From DAOTXL01 sp034435455 (GTDB lineage Bacteria > Chloroflexota > Anaerolineae > JAAYZQ01): a stretch of DNA of 64,000 bases. Position 1 is the stretch's first letter; each line of letters starts with the position of its first letter. Location of the stretch: assembly GCA_034435455.1 (NCBI GenBank), contig DAOTXL010000096.1:1-64000 (forward strand). Reading direction: 5' to 3'. Made by a program: the position numbers and the translations under genes. Under the pieces are notes generated by a model. The model saw only the letters and a program-made list of their open reading frames with translations, did no database searches and had not been told where the DNA came from. Below are positions 48,999-56,633 of the stretch, piece after piece.

Positions 48999-49094
48999 AT
49001 GCGTCAACTTGAAGTCTATCCGAAAGGGTAGGGCAGGCTTTCAGCCTGCCCGGACAGCCGGGAAAGGCCGTCCCACGGGCTCAAGTTGACGCAT
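48999..49094. repeat. 96-bp nested palindromic element
   Basis: Outer arms ATGCGTCAACTTGA (48999-49012) and TCAAGTTGACGCAT (49081-49094) pair perfectly over 14 bases. Between them lies a copy of the double-hairpin repeat in inverted orientation: GGGCAGGCT/AGCCTGCCC (49031-49051), then GGACAGCC...GGCCGTCC (49052-49073). Confidence 0.85.
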
Positions 49095-49147
49095 ATGCCC
49101 CTGGCCCCTTTCTCTGGCAGGGAAGGGGGCCGGGGGAGGAAAACCTC

Positions 49148-50713
49148 TCACCCCCCTGTGGAGGCCGCCAGCCAGGCCAGTCCCCCCACCACGCCGCTGA
49201 TGAGCAAGCCGGGCAGCAAGATCTTGTTCAACACCGCTCCCTCCTGCCCGGCCAGCCCGGCGGTACTGCAGCCCACGATCAGCTTGGCCGGCGCCAGGGC
49301 CGAGCCGACCCCGCCCCCTGTCGTCTGGGCGGCCAGGATGACCGGCACGGCCATCCTCAGGAGATGGGCAGCCTGTTGCTGCAAAGGGGTAAAGACCACG
49401 TTAGAGTTGGTGTTGCTGCCGGTCATGAAGGCGCCCAACAGCCCGATAAAGGGCGATACGAAGGGGTATAGCGGCCCGGCCGTCCGCCCCAGCCCCTGGG
49501 CCAGGACATAAACCATGCCGCTGTTGTCCATCGCCAGGGCCATGCCCACCATGCTCAGAATGCCGATGGACGACGGCAGGGCGCTTTTGAGCGTCTTGCG
49601 CACGATGCGCCCCCCCACCCCAGGCGTATAGTGGCCGGTCCAACGGTAGACCAGGTAAAAGGCCCCGGCGACATAGGCCAGCAGCGCCCCGGCATGGCCA
49701 AAGAGGCTGATGGTCCGGCCCGGCCCGGCGGCGGTCGTCCAGCCGTAGCTTGTGCGCACCTCCGGGAAGTGCACCTGAAGCTGGACCCGGTTCAGCACCC
49801 CATTCAGCCAGGGCCATAGCTCAGCGGCGGCCACCACGGCGATGAGAATCAGGTAGGGGGCCAGCGCCATTTTCAGCGATAGAGAGGAAGGGGCGGCCGT
49901 CGGCTCTGGGGAGAGGATGCCCCGGTAACGCGGCAGCCGGGCCACCAGCGCGCCCACCCCCAGCCCGGCCAGCCCGGCACCAAAGCCGGCCAGGGTCCAC
50001 AGGCCGGCTACCGCCAGCGCCGCCTGGATGCCGGCCATGGCCAGGCCGATGAGCAGCAGCGCCGGCCAGCCCTGTCGCACCGCCCGCCATCCCTGAAAGA
50101 TCCAGGCTGTGGCCAGGCCACAGCCCAGGCAGGCGATCCCCAGAAAAGCCGCCGACCAGGGGGCCAGCTCTTCACCGGGCAGGCCGGAAGCCGCCATCAG
50201 GGCCTGAAAGGAAGCGGCCACACTGCCAAAAGTCACCGACCAGGAATGACCGATGGAAACCGCGGCGACCGAGATCACCGGCGGGAACCCCAGCCCGATC
50301 AAGAGCGGTGCGACGATGGCAATGGGCACCCCATAGCCCGACACCCCCTGCAAGAAAGCACCGAAAACCCACGAAAGAAGCAGGAGCTGCATCGTCGGCT
50401 CGGCGGTCAGCCGGGTAAGGCCCTGCCCGATGGCAGCAATCGCCCCTGCCTCGTCCACGATCCGGTAGAGAAGCAGCGCCATCCAGATGATGTACAGCAC
50501 GTACAGGGAAAGCAGCAGGCCGCGCAGTTGCGAATAGAGCAGCACCTCCGGCCCGGCCCCAAAGCGCAGCCAGGCCAGGAGCAACGCCACGGCCCAGCCG
50601 ATGGGGCCGGCCCTGTCGCCGCCCCACCGCCGGCCGACCATCAGCCCCAACACCGTGGCAATGGGCAACAGGGCCAGAAGCCAGGTGGACCCGGTTACAG
50701 GGGGGAGGGGCAT
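49148..50713 (-). CDS. L-lactate permease family transporter
   Basis: A 521-aa membrane protein with about 13 helices and the LctP motifs FGAFLQGVSGYGVPIAIVAPLLIGLGFPP (about 115-143) and AAVSIGHSWSVTFGS, and towards the end PFVSPFIGLLGAFMTGSNTNSN. Family members carry lactate or glycolate with protons. It is slightly shorter than the usual 530-560 aa. The start overlaps the PLP-enzyme stop by 19 bases, so the two are probably one transcription unit; a metabolic link (keto- or hydroxy-acid products) is possible but unproven. Confidence 0.88.
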   Translation of the reverse strand: MPLPPVTGSTWLLALLPIATVLGLMVGRRWGGDRAGPIGWAVALLLAWLRFGAGPEVLLYSQLRGLLLSLYVLYIIWMALLLYRIVDEAGAIAAIGQGLTRLTAEPTMQLLLLSWVFGAFLQGVSGYGVPIAIVAPLLIGLGFPPVISVAAVSIGHSWSVTFGSVAASFQALMAASGLPGEELAPWSAAFLGIACLGCGLATAWIFQGWRAVRQGWPALLLIGLAMAGIQAALAVAGLWTLAGFGAGLAGLGVGALVARLPRYRGILSPEPTAAPSSLSLKMALAPYLILIAVVAAAELWPWLNGVLNRVQLQVHFPEVRTSYGWTTAAGPGRTISLFGHAGALLAYVAGAFYLVYRWTGHYTPGVGGRIVRKTLKSALPSSIGILSMVGMALAMDNSGMVYVLAQGLGRTAGPLYPFVSPFIGLLGAFMTGSNTNSNVVFTPLQQQAAHLLRMAVPVILAAQTTGGGVGSALAPAKLIVGCSTAGLAGQEGAVLNKILLPGLLISGVVGGLAWLAASTGG

Positions 50714-51918
50714 GATGCTGCCTGGAGCGCCGCCAGCCCCTGGGCCAGGTCGGCGATGATCTCCCCGGCCTCCTCGATGCCGACACTGAGGCGCACCAGC
50801 CCGTCGCCGATGCCCAACGCAGCCCGCACCTGGGGCGCGAGGTAGCGGTGCGACGAATGGGCCGGGTAGAGGGTCAGGCTATAGACATCGCCCAAGGTGG
50901 TGGCCGGCAGCACCAACTCCAGCGCCTCCATGAAGCGGAACACCTCCGCCTGGCCGGCTCCCCCCAGGTCAAAGCTCAACATCCCGCCAAAGCCACGCCC
51001 GGCAAAGAGCCGCAGCGCCAGCTCGTGCTGCGGATGAGAGGGCAGGCCGGGGTAATGGACGCGGGTCACCGCCGGCTGCCCGGCCAGCCATTCGGCCACG
51101 GTTTGGGCGTTGGCGCAATGCTGGCGCATCCGCAGCGGCAAGGTTTTCAGCCCTCGTAGGGCCAGCCACGCCTCCTGCGGCCCCAGGTTGGCCCCCAGCA
51201 GCTTCTGTCGCTCGTGCAGGTCGAGGGCACGGTCCGCCGCGCAGGCCACCACGCCGGCCATCACGTCCCCATGCCCCCCCAGGTACTTGGTCGCCGAATG
51301 GACGACATAATCGGCGCCGTGGGCCAGGGGGCGGAAAAGGTAGGGGGTGGCGAACGTATTGTCCACGACCAAGACCGCGCCGGCAGCGTGGGCCAGGTCG
51401 GCCAGGGCGGGCACGTCGGCCACTTTGATCAGCGGGTTGGAGAGGGTCTCACACAGGAGGGCGACCGGCCGCTCCTCGGCCACAGCCTGCTCCACCTCCG
51501 CCCGATCGGTGATCTCGACAAAGCGGATGCGCACATCAAGGGAGGGGAACAGCCTGTCCAGCAAGGCATAGGTCGCGCCATAGAGATCGGCAGCAGCGAC
51601 CACCGCCGTCCCGGCGCGGACACCCGCCCCCAGCAGCGCCGCATGGACCGCCGCCATGCCGGAAGCAAAGGCGACGGCCTCCTCGGCATCCTCCAGCACC
51701 GCGACCGCTCGCTCAAAGGCGCTCACCGTCGGGCTGCCGTAGCGGGGATAGACATAGCCGGGCCGGGTGCCTGCAAAGATGGCATCCAGGTCATCCAGGT
51801 CGTCGTACAGATAGCCGACGGAGGGATAGATGGGGCTGCTGACCGGGGTAAAGTCCGGCCGCGGCCCCCGCTCGCCGGCGTGGACCGCCTGGGTAAAGAT
51901 ACTTTTGTCTTTCAACAT
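50695..51918 (-). CDS. Cys/Met-metabolism PLP-dependent enzyme (gamma-synthase/lyase family)
   Basis: A 407-aa fold-type I enzyme of the cystathionine gamma-synthase / methionine gamma-lyase group. Visible are FTQAVHAGERGPRPDFTPVSSPIYPSVGY, the substrate region YPRYGSPTVSAFERAVAVLE, SGMAAVHAAL, ESLSNP-like CETLSNPLIKVADV, VVDNTFATPYLFRPL and the Schiff-base Lys in VVHSATKYLGGHGDVMAG. Which reaction it performs (synthesis or lyase) cannot be settled by motifs alone. It is upstream of, and overlaps, the lactate-permease-family gene. Confidence 0.87.
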   Translation of the reverse strand: MLKDKSIFTQAVHAGERGPRPDFTPVSSPIYPSVGYLYDDLDDLDAIFAGTRPGYVYPRYGSPTVSAFERAVAVLEDAEEAVAFASGMAAVHAALLGAGVRAGTAVVAAADLYGATYALLDRLFPSLDVRIRFVEITDRAEVEQAVAEERPVALLCETLSNPLIKVADVPALADLAHAAGAVLVVDNTFATPYLFRPLAHGADYVVHSATKYLGGHGDVMAGVVACAADRALDLHERQKLLGANLGPQEAWLALRGLKTLPLRMRQHCANAQTVAEWLAGQPAVTRVHYPGLPSHPQHELALRLFAGRGFGGMLSFDLGGAGQAEVFRFMEALELVLPATTLGDVYSLTLYPAHSSHRYLAPQVRAALGIGDGLVRLSVGIEEAGEIIADLAQGLAALQAASCPSPL

Positions 51919-51940
51919 GGCCTTGTCCTCCTCTGCAAAG

Positions 51941-51990
51941 CAAGGCAGGCTTTCCGGCCTGCTCTGGACGGGCCGGGAAGGCTGTCCTAC
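51941..51990. repeat. Double-hairpin spacer repeat
   Basis: GGCAGGC...GCCTGC followed by GGACGGGCC...GGCTGTCC and TAC, between pstB and the PLP-enzyme gene. Confidence 0.6.
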
Positions 51991-52011
51991 GCCTGTTTTT
52001 CGGGCAGGCTT

Positions 52012-52773
52012 TTACCCAAACCGGCCGGTGATATACTCCTCGGTACGACGTTGGCGGGGGCGGGTAAAGATCAGTTCGCCCGGCCCGGCTTCGATCAGTT
52101 CGCCGTCCAGCAAAAAGACGGCCAGGTCTGCCATCCGGGCCGCCTGCTGGACGCTGTGCGGCACCAGGACGATGGTATAGTCGGCCTTGAGTTCCCGCAG
52201 CGAGTTTTCCACCTTGGCCGTGGAGAGCGGGTCCAGCCCGGAGGTGGGGTTATCGAGCAGGATGACCTCCGGCTCCAGGGCCAGGGTGCGGGCCAGGCAC
52301 AGCCGCTGTTGCTGCCCGCCCGACAGTTGCATGGCCGGCTCGTCGAGCCGGTCTTTGACCTCCTCCCACAGGGCGGCCTGGCGCAGGCTGCGTTCCAGCA
52401 GTTCCTCGAGGCGGGCCTGGCGCCGTTCGCCGCGCATCCGGGGGCCATAGGTCACGTTCTGGCGAATGGTCAACGGCAGGGGGATGGGCAGGGCAAAGAC
52501 CATCCCCACCCGGCGGCGCAGTTCGGTCACGTCCACGCCGGGCGCATAGAGGTCCTGCCCATCCAGCAGAATCTGCCCGCTGAGTTCCGTCGCCTCGTTC
52601 TCGATCAGGTCGTTGAGGCGGTTCAGGCAGCGCAGCAGGGTGCTCTTGCCGGCGTGGGACGGCCCAAAGAGGACCGTGATCTGGTGGGCCGGGATGTCCA
52701 ACGACACATCCCGTAGCGCCACATCGCCATCGTACCGAAAACTCAGATTCCGGATCGAAAATTTGGTTACCAT
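52012..52773 (-). CDS. pstB: Phosphate ABC transporter ATPase PstB with altered Walker B
   Basis: ATPase of the high-affinity phosphate importer, 253 aa. Walker A is GPSHAGKST (about 36-44; His-Ala where most have Gly-Cys), signature LSGGQQQRLCLARTLA, C-terminal RTEEYITGRFG as in all PstB. Walker B reads VILLDNPTSGLDP: the catalytic Glu that normally follows the Asp is Asn (codon AAC at 52251-52249). That change usually slows or abolishes hydrolysis, so its activity is in doubt. It overlaps pstA by seven bases as the last gene of pstSCAB. A truncated second PstB, with an intact D-E-P motif, lies at 58507. Confidence 0.87.
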   Translation of the reverse strand: MVTKFSIRNLSFRYDGDVALRDVSLDIPAHQITVLFGPSHAGKSTLLRCLNRLNDLIENEATELSGQILLDGQDLYAPGVDVTELRRRVGMVFALPIPLPLTIRQNVTYGPRMRGERRQARLEELLERSLRQAALWEEVKDRLDEPAMQLSGGQQQRLCLARTLALEPEVILLDNPTSGLDPLSTAKVENSLRELKADYTIVLVPHSVQQAARMADLAVFLLDGELIEAGPGELIFTRPRQRRTEEYITGRFG

Positions 52774-53612
52774 TGTCGTTTGCGGCGGGAACGGCTGCGA
52801 AAGAGGGTGGCCACCACGTTGAGGCCCAGCACCAGCACCAGCAGGACCAGGGCCGTGCCGTACTGGACCCGGAGCGGCATTCCCGGTACCTGGGTCGAGA
52901 TGACGTAGAGGTGGTAGGGCAGGGCCATCGTCTGGTCCAGGGGGCTGCGGGGCAGTTGGGGCAGGTAGAAGGCGGCTACGGTAAAGAGGATGGGGGCCGT
53001 CTCGCCGGCGGCCCGCTCCAGGCCCAGGATCACCCCGGTCAGGATGCCGGGCAGGGCGTTGGGCAACACGATCTGGCGGACCGTCTGCCAGCGGGTGGCC
53101 CCCAGGCTGCGGCTCACCACCCGGAAGCGTTGCGGCACGGCCAGCAACGCCTCCTCGGCGGTGGAGATGACCACCGGCAGGGTCATCAGCCCCAGGGTCA
53201 GGCTGCCGGCGAGGATGCTCGTGCCGAACCCCAAAAAGAGCACAAACAGCCCCAGCCCGAACAGCCCATAGACCACCGACGGGATACCGGCCAGGTTGAC
53301 GATGGCCAGGCGGATGGCCCGCGTCAGCCAGTTGTCGCGGGCATACTCGGCCAGATAGATGGCGGCGCCGATGGCGATGGGAATGCTGACGATGGCGGTG
53401 CCGAAGGTGAGCACCACCGTGCCGATGACGGCCGGCAGGATGCCGCCCTCCTTCATGCCGTTGCGCGGAAAGGTCGTCAGGAACTCCCAGTTCACCGCGC
53501 CGATGCCCTGGACGACGATGGAGGCCACCACCAGCAGGATGGGCACCACGACGACCATCGCCAGGGCGGTCAGGATGGCAAAAGCGATTCTTTGACTTGT
53601 CTGACGGCTCAT
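52767..53612 (-). CDS. pstA: Phosphate ABC transporter permease PstA
   Basis: A 281-aa inner-membrane permease with six helices. FGTAIVSIPIAIGAAIYLAEYA (about 70-91) and the EAA loop ISTAEEALLAVPQRFRVVSRSLGATRWQTVRQIVLPNALPGILTGVILGL (about 170-220) are as in PstA. It forms the channel with PstC. Its start lies four bases before the pstC stop region on the same strand; its stop overlaps the pstB start. Confidence 0.93.
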   Translation of the reverse strand: MSRQTSQRIAFAILTALAMVVVVPILLVVASIVVQGIGAVNWEFLTTFPRNGMKEGGILPAVIGTVVLTFGTAIVSIPIAIGAAIYLAEYARDNWLTRAIRLAIVNLAGIPSVVYGLFGLGLFVLFLGFGTSILAGSLTLGLMTLPVVISTAEEALLAVPQRFRVVSRSLGATRWQTVRQIVLPNALPGILTGVILGLERAAGETAPILFTVAAFYLPQLPRSPLDQTMALPYHLYVISTQVPGMPLRVQYGTALVLLVLVLGLNVVATLFRSRSRRKRQW

Positions 53613-53616
53613 CTTT

Positions 53617-54510
53617 CTATCCCATCAACCGCCCACCGCGCCGGGGGCCGCCTCTGATAATCACCAGGGAAGCCACGGCATTGACGATAAAGGTCACCAG
53701 AAAGAGCAGGATGCCGACGGCAAAGAGCACGTGATAGTGGGTGCTGCCCTGGGCCACCTCCCCCATCTCGGCGGCGATGGTGGCGGTCATGGTCCGCACC
53801 GGCCGGAACAGGGCATCCCACTCATGCGGCACCCGCGCGGCGTTGCCGGTGACCATCATCACCGCCATCGTCTCGCCGATGGCCCGGCCGATGCCCAGCA
53901 TCACGGCGATGATCACCCCCGACCGGGCGGCCGGCAGCACCACCCGCCAGATGGTTTGCCAGTGGGTGGCCCCCAGGGCCAGCGCCCCGTCACGATAGCT
54001 CTTGGGCACCGCGTCAATTGCGTCTTCGGCCACGCTGATAATCGTCGGCAGGGCCATATAGGCCAGCATCAGCGAGCCGGTAAAGGCGGTCAGGCCGGTG
54101 GGCACCTTCAGCGTCTCACGGACCAGCGGCGCTACGGCCACCATCCCCAAAAAGCCCAGCACCACCGAGGGGATGCCGGCCAGGACCTCGATGAGCGGTT
54201 TGAGGAGTTCGCGCAGCCAGGTGGGGGCCAGTTCGCGGATGAACACCGCCGTGGCCAGCCCCAACGGCAGGGCCATGACCACCGCCCCCGCCGTCACCAG
54301 CAGCGACCCCAGAATCAGCGGCAGTGTGCCGAAATGCGCCTCGTTGGGGTACCACCGCCGGCTGAACAGGTTGGCCGGCGACGTTTCCCAAAAGGCCGGC
54401 GCTCCCTCTTTGAGCAGAAAGAGGAAAATGAGCACCACGAACAGGATGGCCGAAAACCCTGCCATCCGGATCAGTGCCTCGATGACAAACTCTTGCCGTT
54501 TCCCTCTCAT
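53617..54510 (-). CDS. pstC: Phosphate ABC transporter permease PstC
   Basis: A 297-aa inner-membrane permease. Helix 1 (FSAILFVVLIFLFLLKEGAPAF) and a lumenal loop precede GLATAVFIRELAPTWLRELLKPLIEVLAGIPSVVLGFLG (about 83-121), and the EAA loop ISVAEDAIDAVPKSYRDGALALGATHWQTIWRVVLPAA (about 158-195) is complete. It lies 12 bases after pstS in the same operon. Confidence 0.93.
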   Translation of the reverse strand: MRGKRQEFVIEALIRMAGFSAILFVVLIFLFLLKEGAPAFWETSPANLFSRRWYPNEAHFGTLPLILGSLLVTAGAVVMALPLGLATAVFIRELAPTWLRELLKPLIEVLAGIPSVVLGFLGMVAVAPLVRETLKVPTGLTAFTGSLMLAYMALPTIISVAEDAIDAVPKSYRDGALALGATHWQTIWRVVLPAARSGVIIAVMLGIGRAIGETMAVMMVTGNAARVPHEWDALFRPVRTMTATIAAEMGEVAQGSTHYHVLFAVGILLFLVTFIVNAVASLVIIRGGPRRGGRLMG

Positions 54511-54522
54511 CCTGCCTCCTGC

Positions 54523-55485
54523 TCACCTCAGCGGTACAAACCCCAACTCCTTCACAATCGCCTGCCCCTCCGGCCCCAGGATCCAGTCCAGATACTCACG
54601 CACCGCCCCTTGTGGTTCGCCATTGGTGTACATGTACAGCCCGCGGGCGATGGGATAGCTGCCATCGCGCACCGTCTCTATCGTGGGCAGGACATACGGC
54701 TCCCCCTCGGCGCGGGCTACGGCGATCACCTTCTGGTCGGGCGTGACATAGCCCAGGCCGTCGTAGCCGATAGCATTGGGGTTCTGGCGCACCTCGGCCG
54801 AGATGCCCTCCGACGAGGGCATGAGCAGGGTGTCAGGGGAAAAGAGGGTCTTGTCCTCCTTGTTACCCTGGCGCACCACCTCTTCCAGGAAAAAGACGTG
54901 GGTGCCGCTGTTGGACTCGCGGGAGAGGAGGACGATGGGCCGGTCTTCGCCGCCCACCTCGCGCCAGTTGGTGATCTGGCCTGAAAAGATGGCCGCCAGT
55001 TGGGGGATGGTCAGGCGGTCCACCGGGTTGTCGGGGTGGACGACAATGGCGATGGCGTCGCCAGCGATGGTATGTTCCACCGGCTCGACGCCGTTGGCCT
55101 CGGCCTGCGCTAACTCCTCTTCTTTGATGCGGCGCGAAGCATTGGCGATATCCACCGTGCCGTTGATCAGGGCGGCGATGCCGGTGCCCGATCCGCCGCC
55201 GGTGACGGCGATCTGCACTTCGGGGTAAAGCCGGCCGTAGGCTTCGGCCCAGGCCAGCGCCAGGTTGACCATCGTGTCGGAGCCTTTGTTCTGGATGGTG
55301 ACGACCGCCCTCGGCAGGGGGGTAGCCGGCCCGCCGGTCGGCCGGCCGCAAGCCCCCAGGCTCCACAGGATGGCCAGCGCCAGCCCGATCCCGCGGCCGA
55401 CATGGCGGAGGTGCGGCCGATCGGAAAAGGCTGCCGATGAGGGCCTGTCCAGAGCCCCGGATTGTGCCCGGCTGAGAGTATGCAC
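54523..55485 (-). CDS. pstS: Phosphate-binding lipoprotein PstS
   Basis: Captures phosphate outside the membrane for PstCAB. The 320-aa protein has a signal sequence ending in a lipobox (LWSLGAC, Cys about 47), then the SBP fold with NKGSDTMVNLALAWAEAY, GGGSGTGIAALINGTVDIANASR (phosphate-binding SGT loop), and SRESNSGTHVFFLEEV (second loop). The N-terminus is longer than usual. GTG at 55485 is supported by GGGGTG in ribosome-site position and by the promoter at 55526-55554. It is the first gene of the operon and is divergent from phoB-phoR. Confidence 0.9.
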   Translation of the reverse strand: MHTLSRAQSGALDRPSSAAFSDRPHLRHVGRGIGLALAILWSLGACGRPTGGPATPLPRAVVTIQNKGSDTMVNLALAWAEAYGRLYPEVQIAVTGGGSGTGIAALINGTVDIANASRRIKEEELAQAEANGVEPVEHTIAGDAIAIVVHPDNPVDRLTIPQLAAIFSGQITNWREVGGEDRPIVLLSRESNSGTHVFFLEEVVRQGNKEDKTLFSPDTLLMPSSEGISAEVRQNPNAIGYDGLGYVTPDQKVIAVARAEGEPYVLPTIETVRDGSYPIARGLYMYTNGEPQGAVREYLDWILGPEGQAIVKELGFVPLR

Positions 55486-55525
55486 GTTGTCACCCCGCGT
55501 TGGTTACGTTGGCTATGCCGGAGCG

Positions 55526-55554
55526 ATTATATCATCACCTGCCTTCCAGGTCAA
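55526..55554 (-). promoter_or_regulatory. Promoter of pstSCAB
   Basis: On the minus strand, TTGACC (55554-55549), 17 bases, TATAAT (55531-55526) preceded by TGA. A Pho-box was not recognised by eye. Confidence 0.65.
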
Positions 55555-55605
55555 AACAGCCCGGCATGCTGCGCTCCCAGGGGCCGTGGCTGCCCGGCCG
55601 TGATT

Positions 55606-55635
55606 TTGGCCGATCTACCCGGTTTGTGTTACAAT
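55606..55635 (+). promoter_or_regulatory. Promoter of phoB-phoR
   Basis: TTGGCC (55606-55611), 18 bases, TACAAT (55630-55635) preceded by TGT. The leader to the GTG start would be about 250 bases and contains two repeat elements. Confidence 0.55.
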
Positions 55636-55717
55636 AACCCCGTGGGGCGGTGGTGTTCGCCCGTAAAAGACGGAACCTGTGCCATCGGCCTTGGGGTTTC
55701 CGTACCATCGTGCCATT

Positions 55718-55745
55718 TTCACCGCCGAGGTCGCAGAGAACGCCA
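55718..55745. repeat. TTTCACCGCCGAGGTCGCAGAG spacer string
   Basis: A string CACCGCCGAGGTCGCAGAG followed by AACGCC. It resembles strings I recall from spacers of other bacteria of this type; only one copy is in the window. Confidence 0.4.
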
Positions 55746-55784
55746 GGAAAATCGAAAAGTCTCGTACCTGCTCAGGTGCAACTC

Positions 55785-55878
55785 TTCCTCTCCCCTCTCC
55801 CGCAAGCGGGAGGGGAAAGGGCAGGGGGAGGGGTGAGGGCGATAAGCGGAGATTTTCTCGGCAAATTGAACCATCCCG
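55785..55878. repeat. Partial copy of the composite palindrome
   Basis: CCCCTCTCCCGC/GCGGGAGGGG hairpin, GGGGTGAGGGC, AGCGGAGATTTTC, then GGCAAATTGAACCATCCC (55860-55877), matching the left half of 44675-44864 in reverse. The left arm is absent. It ends 17 bases before the phoB GTG start. Confidence 0.75.
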
Positions 55879-55894
55879 TCGGGAGTTTGAGCTT

Positions 55895-56629
55895 GTGGAC
55901 AGAGGGAAAGAGCAATCGGAACCCCAGCACCGCATCCTGGTCGTTGAAGACGACCGGACCCTGCTGGAAACGCTGGAATACAACCTTATCACCAACGGCT
56001 ATGAGGTCATCACTGCCGCCGATGGCCTGGCCGCTCTGGAGGTGGCCCGTCAAGGGCGGCCGGACCTGATCATCCTGGACCTGATGTTGCCCCGGCTGGA
56101 TGGCTTTGAGGTCTGCCGCATCCTGCGCCGTGAGACAAACGTGCCGATCCTCATGCTCACCGCCCGCGCCGATGAGGTGGACCGGGTGGTGGGCCTGGAG
56201 GTAGGTGCTGATGACTATTTGACCAAGCCCTTCTCCATGCGCGAACTGCTGGCACGGGTCCGGGCTTTGCTGCGCCGGGTATGCCTCATCCGGGAGGAGA
56301 TGGCCGGGGAAAAGGGCGCGGCCGGTTCGGAGCAGATGACCTTTGATGACCTGGTCATCGATCTGGACCGCCGGGAGGTGCTGGTCCGGGGTGAGGCGGT
56401 GCGCCTGAAGCCCAAAGAGTTCGAGTTGCTGGTCTTCCTGGCCCGCCATCGGGGCATCGCTCTATCGCGGGACCTGCTGCTGGAGCGGGTCTGGGGCTGG
56501 GATTACGGCGGGGGCAGCCGCACGGTGGATGTGCACGTGCGCTGGCTGCGGGAAAAGATCGAGGCCGATCCGGCCAACCCTGAACGCCTTGTCACCGTGC
56601 GCGGCGTCGGCTACTGTTTCGAGGGGTAG
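55895..56629 (+). CDS. phoB: OmpR/PhoB-family response regulator
   Basis: Transcription regulator, 244 aa. Receiver domain about 14-125 with acidic pair VVEDD, phospho-acceptor in LIILDLMLPRLDG (Asp about 63), Thr in MLTARA and Lys in DYLTKPFSM; winged-helix domain about 150-243 (LKPKEFELLVFLARHRG, VDVHVRWLREKIE). GTG at 55895 is chosen: GGGAG lies nine bases upstream and the family start RILVVEDD follows, whereas the longer ATG frame (from 55679) translates two spacer repeats. Four bases separate it from the kinase gene. Position next to pstSCAB supports a phosphate role. Confidence 0.9.
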   Translation: MDRGKEQSEPQHRILVVEDDRTLLETLEYNLITNGYEVITAADGLAALEVARQGRPDLIILDLMLPRLDGFEVCRILRRETNVPILMLTARADEVDRVVGLEVGADDYLTKPFSMRELLARVRALLRRVCLIREEMAGEKGAAGSEQMTFDDLVIDLDRREVLVRGEAVRLKPKEFELLVFLARHRGIALSRDLLLERVWGWDYGGGSRTVDVHVRWLREKIEADPANPERLVTVRGVGYCFEG

Positions 56630-56633
56630 TCGC

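Noticed and set aside
55486..55700. Pho-box operators between pstS and phoB
   Set aside because: No convincing direct repeats of a Pho-box type were seen; only the two promoters are supported.
55679..55894. Upstream ATG extension of the response regulator
   Set aside because: The extra 72 codons translate two spacer repeats, and GTG at 55895 has a ribosome site and the family-typical start.
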